Under the pieces are notes generated by a model. The model did not search any database, was not told the DNA's origin, and saw nothing but the letters and a program-made list of their open reading frames with translations. The translations under genes were made by a program, and so were the position numbers. This document shows positions 16,237 to 23,005 of a stretch of 64,000 bases of DNA, one piece after another. The stretch is from Compostibacter hankyongensis (GTDB taxonomy: Bacteria > Bacteroidota > Bacteroidia > Chitinophagales > Chitinophagaceae): contig NZ_BAABFN010000022.1 of the NCBI RefSeq assembly GCF_039541075.1, positions 383,122 through 447,121 of the forward strand. The letters are read 5' to 3'. The first letter of the stretch is position 1. Each line of letters starts with the position of its first letter.

Positions 16237-16854
16237 ATGACCGAACTGATTTTTGCCACCCACAATCCCAATAAGGTAAAGGAGATCCGCTCCCTGCTGG
16301 ACGCTTCCGGATTCCGGGTGATCAGCCTGGAGGAAGCCGGCTTCACCCGGGAGATCCCCGAGCCGCACGATACGCTGGAGGACAATGCTTCGGAGAAATC
16401 GCAGACCATCTTCCGGCTGACGGGGAAGGATTGCTTTTCTGAAGATACCGGTCTCGAGGTGGAAGCGCTGAACGGCGCTCCGGGGGTGTATTCCGCCCGT
16501 TATGCCGGCCCTCAGAAATCTGCGGCAGACAATATCCGGCTGCTGCTGCGAAACCTGGAGGGCCACGGAGACAGACGGGCCCGGTTCCGGACCATCATCT
16601 CGCTGATCCTGGACGGGAAGGAACACCGCTTCGAAGGCGTCTGCCCGGGCCATATCCTGGAAGCAGCCACCGGCGAAGAAGGCTTTGGCTATGATCCCGT
16701 ATTTGTTCCCGAGGGAGCGGAGCGCAGCTTTGCCCAGATGACGCTCGGGGAGAAAAACCGCTACAGCCACCGGGCCAGGGCCTTCCAGAAGTTGGAGGCG
16801 TTTTTGGCCCCCCGGCCCCCTAAAGGGGGTGAAAGGGTTAAAGGTGAAAGGTAA
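16237..16854 (+). CDS. rdgB: XTP/dITP pyrophosphatase (RdgB/HAM1)
   Basis: This house-cleaning enzyme hydrolyses dITP and XTP to monophosphates. The 205-residue product starts MTELIFATHNPNKVKEIRSL (substrate-binding TxNxxK) and contains FSEDTGLEVEALNGAPGVYS, GFGYDPVFVPEGAERSFAQM and the C-terminal SHRARAFQKLEAFL, all family signatures. The last 15 residues (PRPPKGGERVKGER) are encoded by a dispersed repeat and lie outside the normal fold. Confidence 0.95.
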   Translation: MTELIFATHNPNKVKEIRSLLDASGFRVISLEEAGFTREIPEPHDTLEDNASEKSQTIFRLTGKDCFSEDTGLEVEALNGAPGVYSARYAGPQKSAADNIRLLLRNLEGHGDRRARFRTIISLILDGKEHRFEGVCPGHILEAATGEEGFGYDPVFVPEGAERSFAQMTLGEKNRYSHRARAFQKLEAFLAPRPPKGGERVKGER

Positions 16855-16862
16855 AAGGTGAA
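16812..16862 (+). repeat. 3'-end purine-rich repeat, copy 1 (rdgB)
   Basis: A small palindrome (CCCCCTAAAGGGGG, 16816-16829) is followed by purine-rich words of the GGTGAAAGG / GGTAAAAGG type. The repeat begins inside rdgB, supplies its last codons and stop, and runs past the end. Related copies lie at the ends of the genes at 39429, 44556, 46918 and 49735. Confidence 0.75.
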
Positions 16863-16940
16863 GCTTCATTGAGACCGCTAAAAAATATTAAGCCCGAAAT
16901 AAACGCGCAGCGTTCACGGAGACCGCTAAAAAAATTTGTG
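16862..16940 (+). repeat. Duplex repeat D, copy 1 (two units around a 12-base spacer)
   Basis: Two copies of a unit of up to 36 bases with core GAGACCGCTAAAAAA (16862-16892, slightly shortened, and 16905-16940) flank the spacer CCCGAAATAAAC (16893-16904). The same arrangement, inverted, is at 38765-38848 with an identical spacer. It is followed by the word AAACCAGAAAC at 16949-16959, just before the thioesterase start. Confidence 0.8.
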
Positions 16941-16963
16941 AACGACGCAAACCAGAAACATCA

Positions 16964-17404
16964 ATGTCCAGAATAAAGATCGAGCTTCCGGAAACCTTTT
17001 CCTTCAGCACCCACATCCCGGTACAGGTGCGGGATATCAACTACGGCGGGCACCTGGGAAACGATTCCCTTGTCTCGCTGCTGCATGAGGCCCGTATCAG
17101 GTACCTGCAGTCGCTGGGCTGCAGCGAGCTGGATGCCTGTGGTACCGGCCTGATCATGTCGGATCTTGCTGTAACTTATAAGGGGGAAGGATTCCGGGGC
17201 GATGAGCTGCTGGTGGAGATCGCAGCGGGGGAGTTCAGCAGCCGCGGGTTCGACCTGCTTTACCGGGTCGGCTGCAGGCGGGAAACCGGGACGATCCTCA
17301 TTGCCACAGCCAAGACGGGCATGTTGTGTTTTGACTATTCCACCCGGAAGGTGGCCGCTCTACCCGGCGAGCTAAGAGAAAAATTAGAGGTGGGGAAGGG
17401 CTGA
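16964..17404 (+). CDS. Acyl-CoA thioesterase, hot-dog fold (4HBT family)
   Basis: The predicted role is hydrolysis of an acyl-CoA or acyl-ACP thioester; the substrate cannot be told. The 146-residue product has the hot-dog core with VRDINYGGHLGNDSLVSLLH (conserved Asp, His and Asn) near residue 22 and a beta-sheet second half (VEIAAGEFSSRGFDLLYRVG). The start codon follows a leader repeat directly. Its C-terminal codons are duplicated 550 bases downstream, see the direct repeats at 17353 and 17903. Confidence 0.85.
   Translation: MSRIKIELPETFSFSTHIPVQVRDINYGGHLGNDSLVSLLHEARIRYLQSLGCSELDACGTGLIMSDLAVTYKGEGFRGDELLVEIAAGEFSSRGFDLLYRVGCRRETGTILIATAKTGMLCFDYSTRKVAALPGELREKLEVGKG
17353..17390 (+). 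repeat. Direct repeat flanking the mntA-hepT remnant, left copy
   Basis: This 38-base sequence encodes AALPGELREKLE at the thioesterase C-terminus. It matches 17903-17940 with four mismatches; the two copies are 550 bases apart. Confidence 0.85.
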
Positions 17405-17423
17405 AAACTGGTCCCGCAAAACG

Positions 17424-17582
17424 GGCCTCTCCGATAATCTCTATCTGCTTGATAGTGGCAAAGCGCTTTTCAGAATTGGAAAGGAAATCATCAAGAGAAA
17501 CGCCGGTAAGATAACGCTCCACCTCTACAATAGCGTCCAAAACATGTCTGATCCGGACCTCGTCATTTAGCGGACCTCTCAT
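17424..17582 (-). pseudogene. Truncated HepT-like HEPN toxin
   Basis: The first 53 residues (DEVRIRHVLDAIVEVERYL, KRFATIKQIEIIGEA) match the start of HepT/DUF86 HEPN ribonucleases, which are usually about 110 residues. The similarity stops abruptly; the frame then runs out of frame, antisense through the thioesterase end. The catalytic RX4-6H motif, which lies in the missing C-terminal half, is absent. Its start overlaps the end of mntA by 20 bases, the usual antitoxin-toxin arrangement. The break coincides with the left direct repeat. Confidence 0.8.
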
Positions 17583-17865
17583 AAATCAATATCTTATCCC
17601 TGTCAACAAACGGCTTTATATATCTGGAAAGTCCCTGACTGCTGACAAGATCCACTTTTTTGTGTAATAAATCTTCTAGTTCGGTCTGGTAGGTAAAAAA
17701 TTTCATTCCTATGGGCTGGCTATGATCCAATTCGACGAGAATGTCCAAATCGCTGTCCATATCTGCCTCATTCCTGGCATAGGAACCAAACAGATAAGCC
17801 CTTGTTACCGGTCGCCCGGCAAAAAAACGCTGAAGGGACAATTGATCTGAAGGGCTGAGTTTCAT
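17563..17865 (-). CDS. MntA-like nucleotidyltransferase antitoxin
   Basis: MntA-type proteins are small DNA-polymerase-beta-fold nucleotidyltransferases that neutralise HepT toxins by transferring AMP groups. The 100-residue product shows the family core: FGSYAR at 26-31 and the metal-binding pair D39xD41 in DMDSDLDILVE, so it looks intact. Its partner hepT is truncated, so the antitoxin is now orphaned. It lies between two copies of the thioesterase tail. Confidence 0.85.
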   Translation of the reverse strand: MKLSPSDQLSLQRFFAGRPVTRAYLFGSYARNEADMDSDLDILVELDHSQPIGMKFFTYQTELEDLLHKKVDLVSSQGLSRYIKPFVDRDKILIYERSAK

Positions 17866-17902
17866 AAGGTAAAGGTAAATAATTTATCATTCCTATCTTC
17901 CC

Positions 17903-17940
17903 GGCCGCCCTGCCCGGCGGGCTAAGAGAAAAATTAGCGG
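17903..17940 (+). repeat. Direct repeat flanking the mntA-hepT remnant, right copy
   Basis: Second copy of the thioesterase tail sequence (encodes AALPGGLREKLA and then reaches TGA at 17951-17954 region in the same frame). It lies upstream of mntA and just before the tRNA-Met promoter. Confidence 0.85.
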
Positions 17941-17950
17941 CCAGAGAAGG

Positions 17951-17978
17951 TTGAATTCGGACGGAAGTTATATATTTG
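17951..17978 (+). promoter_or_regulatory. Candidate promoter of tRNA-Met
   Basis: TATATTTG at 17971-17978 matches TAnnTTTG and lies 10 bases before the tRNA. A TTG at 17951-17953 may be the -33 part, but its spacer of 17 is shorter than usual. Confidence 0.5.
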
Positions 17979-17988
17979 CACTCCTTTT

Positions 17989-18065
17989 GGCGAGGTAGCT
18001 CAGTTGGTGAGAGCGCAGGATTCATAACCCTGAGGTCTCGGGTTCAAATCCCGATCTCGCTACCA
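17989..18065 (+). tRNA. tRNA-Met (anticodon CAT)
   Basis: The sequence folds as a full cloverleaf: acceptor GGCGAGG with TCTCGCT, D-arm GCTC...GAGC, anticodon loop TTCATAA, T-arm TCGGG/TTCAAAT/CCCGA, discriminator A, and an encoded CCA end. The G1-T72 acceptor pair argues against the initiator type, which has an unpaired first position. Tilde-modified isoleucine tRNA with a CAT anticodon cannot be fully excluded. Foreign-looking genes flank it on both sides. Confidence 0.93.
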
Positions 18066-18084
18066 TTCAACTGGCATTTATATA

Positions 18085-18111
18085 AAAGACGCATTTTATG
18101 CGTCTTTTTTT
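18085..18111 (+). terminator. Intrinsic terminator after tRNA-Met
   Basis: A 9-base-pair stem, AAAGACGCA (18085-18093) with TGCGTCTTT (18099-18107), has a 5-base loop and runs into a T tract. It lies 20 bases past the tRNA. Confidence 0.88.
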
Positions 18112-18327
18112 GTTGTTTTATTTATGACAAGATATGTATCGGTTCATAGTCAACAATCGAATATGGGGGGTTACGCCTCAGCCATTGCGGCCCCAAAGCC
18201 CATCATGCTAAGTTGTTGGAACAACTCACATACGGAACGTTGATGCCAAACCATCTCGATCAGTACATCCCTGCCCTGTTAAGACCAGCACTACTTTCTT
18301 CTTATGCAAGTACAATTGACGAATAAA
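18112..18327. other. Gene-free spacer between tRNA terminator and Fic operators
   Basis: No convincing ORF, RNA or repeat was seen. Together with the flanking terminator and operators this makes a 358-base gene-free stretch (18066-18423). Confidence 0.6.
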
Positions 18328-18424
18328 TTGTCGCGATTAACCGAATCGCGACAAAAATTGTCGCGATAAAAGGAATTGCGACAAAAATAAGCGTAATTTT
18401 GTCGCGATAAATAAATCTCGACAA
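18328..18424 (+). promoter_or_regulatory. Three palindromic operators upstream of the Fic gene
   Basis: Six half-sites of TTGTCGCGAT or its complement form three inverted pairs: 18328-18338 with 18344-18354, 18358-18367 with 18375-18384, and 18399-18408 with 18415-18424. Gaps inside pairs are 5-7 bases. The third pair ends on the A of the Fic start codon. Such clustering is typical of repressor sites; autoregulation by the Fic protein's own N-terminal winged helix is an inference. Confidence 0.85.
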
Positions 18425-19797
18425 TGGCTAAATCAGCAAATTCAGCGAAGGATTTACGGGAAATCGTCCTTACCCTTTCCGTCGAGACAGGCGGACTTTC
18501 TATTGGTGCTATTGAAGCCAAATTAACAAACCCTCCTGACCGACGGACCCTGCAAAGGCGTTTAAAGGAATTAATAGTCTCAGGCGAGCTGGTATCCTCC
18601 GGAAAAGGACGTGCCACCAGATACGAGCTGGCGAAAGTTGCATCCGTCAGCAATCCGGACACGAACTCCGATTTACTGCCACTGTCCGGACAAGCACGGG
18701 AGATCCGGCAATACGTCTCGCAACCCCAACAAAAGCGCCAACCAGTAGGCTATAACCGGAGCTTTCTTGACAACTACCAGCCTAACAGCAGCAGTTACCT
18801 GACCAAACAGGAAAAAGAGCGGTTAGCTGGCCTGGGAGTAACCGCCCAGATGAACGCCCCGGCAGGCACTTATGCGAAACAAATTTTACAACAGTTATTA
18901 ATCGATCTGGCCTGGAATTCCAGCAGGCTGGAAGGGAATACCTATTCCCTACTCGACACACAACGGCTCCTGGATCAAGGAGTGTCGGCCAACGACAAAT
19001 CCGCGTCGGAAGCCCAAATGATCCTTAATCACAAAGACGCTATTGAATTTATTGTCAATACAGCCGATATCGGCTTTAACCGGTACACGGTCTTAAGTCT
19101 GCACGCACTGTTATCCAATAACCTATTGCCTAATCCGGCTGCTTCCGGCAGCCTGAGAACGCACGGCGTGGGAATAGCAGGTTCTGTCTATACGCCTACC
19201 GGTACACCCCAGCTTATTGAAGAAATGTTCGAACTGATGCTCGGTAAGGCAGCTCAAATCCTGGATCCGTTTGAGCAAGCCTTTTTTATCATGGTACAGC
19301 TCCCTTATCTACAACCCTTTGATGACGTCAATAAGCGAGTATCCCGTTTAGCGGCCAATATTCCTTTGAACAAAAAAAATCTTGCTCCACTGTCGTTTGT
19401 GGAGGTGCCAGATACACTTTACATAGACGGATTGCTTGGAGTATATGAATTGAACCGGGTTGAATTACTAAAGGACGTGTTTCTCTGGGCCTACGACCGC
19501 TCTGCCAAACAATATGCCGTCCAACGCCAGTCGTTGGGGGAACCCGACCCTTTCCGGATGCAATATCGCGATCTGATCCGTTCTCTCATCTCGGAGATCA
19601 TTACCGCACCGAATTCAAAAGCGGAAGCGATCCCTATGATTCAGGAGAGGGCTCTCAAGCTGCCGGAAAGCGACCAAGAAAAATTTGTGCAAACCGTAGA
19701 AAATGAACTGGTCAGTTTACACGACGGTAACTTCGCGCGTTATTTCGTAACACCATCCCAGTTTAAAAACTGGCAGAAAATCTGGAGTACTATCTAG
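18424..19797 (+). CDS. Fic-family protein with N-terminal winged-helix domain
   Basis: Fic proteins transfer AMP or other phosphate-containing groups to protein side chains. The 457-residue product has a winged helix at about residues 10-70 (TLQRRLKELIVSGELV, RATRYEL), the Fic N-terminal helix with the inhibitory motif S166xxxE170-G171 (SSRLEGN), and a Fic core with QPFDDVNKR at 297-305. Canonical Fic is HPFxxGN(G/K)R; here the catalytic His is Gln297 and the glycine is Val302, while N303, K304 and R305 remain. It therefore may lack AMP-transferase activity and act as a DNA-binding regulator. Lower GC than its neighbours suggests transfer. Confidence 0.85.
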   Translation: MAKSANSAKDLREIVLTLSVETGGLSIGAIEAKLTNPPDRRTLQRRLKELIVSGELVSSGKGRATRYELAKVASVSNPDTNSDLLPLSGQAREIRQYVSQPQQKRQPVGYNRSFLDNYQPNSSSYLTKQEKERLAGLGVTAQMNAPAGTYAKQILQQLLIDLAWNSSRLEGNTYSLLDTQRLLDQGVSANDKSASEAQMILNHKDAIEFIVNTADIGFNRYTVLSLHALLSNNLLPNPAASGSLRTHGVGIAGSVYTPTGTPQLIEEMFELMLGKAAQILDPFEQAFFIMVQLPYLQPFDDVNKRVSRLAANIPLNKKNLAPLSFVEVPDTLYIDGLLGVYELNRVELLKDVFLWAYDRSAKQYAVQRQSLGEPDPFRMQYRDLIRSLISEIITAPNSKAEAIPMIQERALKLPESDQEKFVQTVENELVSLHDGNFARYFVTPSQFKNWQKIWSTI

Positions 19798-19856
19798 ATG
19801 CATCGCTGCGACTCAGCTTAATGTCCTATGACAGGCTACATCAGATAATTCTTTTT

Positions 19857-19885
19857 AAAAGGCTGCTTCACAAAAGCGGCCTTTT
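19857..19885. terminator. Bidirectional terminator between Fic and esterase pseudogene
   Basis: A 12-base-pair stem, AAAAGGCTGCTT with AAGCGGCCTTTT (one G-T pair), has a 5-base loop, with A/T runs in the stem ends. It lies between two convergent genes and could serve both. Confidence 0.8.
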
Positions 19886-19906
19886 CACTTTAACTTATTC
19901 ATCCCG

Positions 19907-20426
19907 CTATTGCTGCTCACCGCTATTGCACGGGTACATATCTCGGATAAAAAAGATACCGTCAAAAGCCCTATTCCATTCGAATTTCTGTGGGTAGTAC
20001 ATGTGTGTAAAGCCTTTTAACTGAAACTGGCCATGATCATCGGAATGGCTTTTGTTAAAGGGCAAAAAATCAACAAATCCGTAGCGGCAGCGGGGATCTA
20101 TCCAACTTTCAAAACTTCCCTTTTCCGGGCCGGGCACCGGGAACGTTGAATCCCTTTTTTTCATGCAGATATTTGATCAGCCTTGTCTTAGCCAGGTAAG
20201 TGGGTGCATCCCCATGATCCTGTTCGCCAAGCATAACCACCCGGGCCGTACCGATGGCTTTACCGATGGCCTCCAGATCTTTGTAGTCTGAAGATGAAGT
20301 ATCCAGGTTTTCTATTACATGAATGCTTTGCTGAACATACTCCTTTATCGCCTTCTGGCCAAACGCATGAATAAAACTGAAATTGCAGACAGAGAGAAAA
20401 ATCAAAAATCCGGAGCGCTTAGTCAT
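19907..20426 (-). pseudogene. Erythromycin-esterase-family gene, internally deleted and frameshifted
   Basis: The N-terminal part (start 20426, MTKRSGFLIFLSVCNFSFIH signal peptide) includes ARVVMLGEQDHGDAPTYLAK, the start of the erythromycin esterase family. At about 20120-20130 the frame is lost. A second frame encodes the family's C-terminal end (FTHMYYPQKFEWNRAFDGIF). Family members are usually over 400 residues, so most of the middle is missing. It cannot make a functional esterase. Confidence 0.8.
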
Positions 20427-20544
20427 AAAACGAAACACTATTATCCGATCATAATAAGTTACACTGAGAGATAAGGCAATCGTTGCTTTACCCACCTCGC
20501 CGGTCCCATCCGCTATGGGATCCAAGTCGTCCTGCCATCATGTA

Positions 20545-20577
20545 CAAATCTAACATAAAATGTAATATTTGCACAAA
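20545..20577 (-). promoter_or_regulatory. Promoter of the esterase pseudogene
   Basis: On the minus strand TTTG (20574-20577), a 21-base spacer and TAGATTTG (20545-20552) match the Bacteroidota pattern. It starts one base after the end of the GAF-protein gene. It may still drive transcription of the broken gene. Confidence 0.7.
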
Positions 20578-22929
20578 TCACTCCTCCATCTCCACGCTTA
20601 CCCGGATGGCGCGGAGACCGCTGACACCCTGGAGGTCTTCCAGCTCGAGATATTCGAGATCGTCCTGCAGCATCTTTTCTTCGCGGAGGTAATGGATATA
20701 AGGCAGGTACTCGTCTGCATCCTTTTTGTTGAAATATACCAGCGCGATCTTGCCCGGCTGGGTCAGCCGTTCCCGGGTATTGCGGATATGCACCTTGTCG
20801 ATCCGCTTTTTGACGACCTGGTACCGGATGTTATAGGCGCCTTCCACATCCAGCCTTCTTTCGTCGTTGCGAAAGCTGATGTCGATAGGGCTGGTGTGCA
20901 CAAAGATGAGCTGGGTGGTCAGCAGGGTTCGGGGCATTTCCGCCTGCAGCCTGTGGGTGATGCGGGCGATCTCGGCCATGGAACGGATCTGCCAGAGCCG
21001 GAGGTTTTTCAGGTACATGGGGTTAAACGGCTTTACCGGCAGGATGGACTGACCGATATAGATATCATATTCGACGCCGTCGGTGCGTATCTTTTCAAAA
21101 TAATACGGATATATCTTTTGCAGCTCTTTGCCCGCCTGCTCAAAATAATTGTCCAGCGCCGTATTGATCAGCTGTATGGACCTTTCCAGCTCCTGACGAT
21201 GCGTGTGAACCGATCCTTCCAGCTCGTCGACGGCAGCCATGTACCGGTCGATCAGCCCGGAAACGTCTGTAGTAGTGTTCCGGAGCTGTAACAGGAAGTC
21301 GTTGGCTTCAAACTGGAGAAAATCCTTCAGCCGCATCTCCTCATCGGCCGAGAGGTAACCTTCGTTCCGCTGCAGCCACTTGTTGCAGCGAAACAGCAGC
21401 TCGTCGATCAGTCCGATGGGATGAGCGGCCCTGATCTGCATCAGGGTTTCCTTCAGCAGCTCAAAATGGTGCTGCATGTCCTGCTGCAGGGCGTGATTGC
21501 GTTCCACCGTGGAGTTACGGATATCGATGGCCCCGTACAGGGGATAAACATCCCTGAAGATGATCTTTTCGAGATGGGCACTTTTTCCCGGGCCGGACTC
21601 CTGCTGCATATAGTTCCACGCAGCCTCCCTGAACCGCCATTCCACCGGCTGCTGCAGCGAGGTGAACTTTTCCTTGATCACCCTTTCGAGCCGGGCGTTG
21701 AATACTTCTATATCGCGATCCAGCAGCTGTGAGATCACCGGCACAGCAGGCTCCAGCCTGGCCAGCACCGCCTTGTCCAGCACATGCGGCTGCCGGCTGT
21801 GGATCTCGATGGCCCCCGCCAGGGTGGCATTATGAAAGACGGGCAGAAAAGCAAAGGATCTCACCCCCGCCGCCCGCAGGGCATTCAGAAAAGGATAGTC
21901 CTTCCGGTCAAGGGCTTCCAGGTCCTCGAAAAAAAGCACCCTCGGCCGGGTAATATATTCATCCGCCATATCCAAGTAAACCTGCTTGGATATACCGTTG
22001 GCCATTCCCTCTTTTAACAGGATGCTGTGCTGGCGTTCATTATCGTCGATCACCAGCTTCCCGTTTACCCGGAAAAACGGCAGCAGCCCGAATTCGATAT
22101 CCCGGTTGCCCGCCAGCGCTTTCAGGGAAGTGATGATTTCCCCGTAGCAGATCTCCTCCGCCAGCCCGCTGGGGTTGAGCACAGTGCTTTTGATCTCCTC
22201 GAGTATATGCGTAGCCGTAACATCCGACAGGCTGATCACCGAGAAGCCGGTAAACGAAAACATGCTCAGCGGCAGCAGCCGCTGCAGCTCGGCCAGGTTC
22301 TCCTCGCTGAAGAATCCCGGCGCCAGCCTTTCCACCGGCAGCTCCGGCAGGGGGCCGCTGGCCGTGATCTCCACGAAGTCAATGTTGATGTTTACCTTGC
22401 AATAACTTCTCAGCCCTGTTTCCGGATCCATATGCGAATGCACCATTTCGGTATTCAGCGATACGTCCACGTTATACAACCGCTTCAGCAGGATGGTATA
22501 AAACAGGTTCAGGTGCTTCTTTTTCGATTTCGGGGGCCCGAACTTCGGCGGCCCCGACTTCGGCATCCCCGAAGATATGCGACGCACCAATCCGTACAGA
22601 CCGTCTGTCCCGCAGACGATGCAGGGCACCACCGGTACGCTGACGGCCCAGAGGGTCTGCTTTTCATCTGCGATGGGCGTATACAAAAGGGTGAACAGCA
22701 TCTCCAGCAGCTCCCGGTACTCTCCTATCTTCTCAAGGGGAATGGGTTCGCGGATGTCGGGATAAGCCAGGAACTTATCCAGCGCCTGCCGGAAAAATTT
22801 CTTTCGCGTTCCTTCCTCTTCAGACAGGCGCTGCTCGAGCACCTTCAGGAAAGGAGCAAAAGAGAATACGGTATTGATCTCGCCCTTATAAAGGGCTTCT
22901 AACCCCAAAGGCAGCAATTCGAATTGCAT
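20578..22929 (-). CDS. GAF-domain protein (large, Bacteroidota type)
   Basis: The 783-residue product (start MQFELLPLGLEALYKGEINT at 22929) has no signal peptide and looks cytoplasmic. A GAF-like segment lies around residues 340-430 (GVRSFAFLPVFHNATLAGAI, then EIHSRQPHVLDKA). It is followed by helical regions with IIFRDVYPLYGAIDIRNSTV. The function is unknown; GAF domains commonly bind small ligands. An upstream in-frame start at 23022 would overlap the previous gene and is less likely. It is the last gene of the five-gene operon. Confidence 0.75.
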   Translation of the reverse strand: MQFELLPLGLEALYKGEINTVFSFAPFLKVLEQRLSEEEGTRKKFFRQALDKFLAYPDIREPIPLEKIGEYRELLEMLFTLLYTPIADEKQTLWAVSVPVVPCIVCGTDGLYGLVRRISSGMPKSGPPKFGPPKSKKKHLNLFYTILLKRLYNVDVSLNTEMVHSHMDPETGLRSYCKVNINIDFVEITASGPLPELPVERLAPGFFSEENLAELQRLLPLSMFSFTGFSVISLSDVTATHILEEIKSTVLNPSGLAEEICYGEIITSLKALAGNRDIEFGLLPFFRVNGKLVIDDNERQHSILLKEGMANGISKQVYLDMADEYITRPRVLFFEDLEALDRKDYPFLNALRAAGVRSFAFLPVFHNATLAGAIEIHSRQPHVLDKAVLARLEPAVPVISQLLDRDIEVFNARLERVIKEKFTSLQQPVEWRFREAAWNYMQQESGPGKSAHLEKIIFRDVYPLYGAIDIRNSTVERNHALQQDMQHHFELLKETLMQIRAAHPIGLIDELLFRCNKWLQRNEGYLSADEEMRLKDFLQFEANDFLLQLRNTTTDVSGLIDRYMAAVDELEGSVHTHRQELERSIQLINTALDNYFEQAGKELQKIYPYYFEKIRTDGVEYDIYIGQSILPVKPFNPMYLKNLRLWQIRSMAEIARITHRLQAEMPRTLLTTQLIFVHTSPIDISFRNDERRLDVEGAYNIRYQVVKKRIDKVHIRNTRERLTQPGKIALVYFNKKDADEYLPYIHYLREEKMLQDDLEYLELEDLQGVSGLRAIRVSVEMEE

Positions 22930-23005
22930 GACAGGATCGTTTTTTCGATGTTTTTTTTCAATCAACAGGCTTACGGACCGGCGGCTTTCTTTTCCGCCTG
23001 CCGCA

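Noticed and set aside
15501..16409. A 302-codon minus-strand open frame rich in Ser and Ala
   Set aside because: It overlaps both the unknown protein gene and rdgB; rdgB is certain, and the Ala-rich part mirrors the linker repeat.
16862..16940. A possible two-repeat CRISPR remnant (36-base units)
   Set aside because: The spacer is only 12 bases and identical in both genomic copies, there are only two units, and no cas genes are in the window.
17401..20577. A complete integrative element at tRNA-Met
   Set aside because: No integrase, relaxase or duplicated tRNA end was found, so only a patch of acquired or decayed genes can be claimed.
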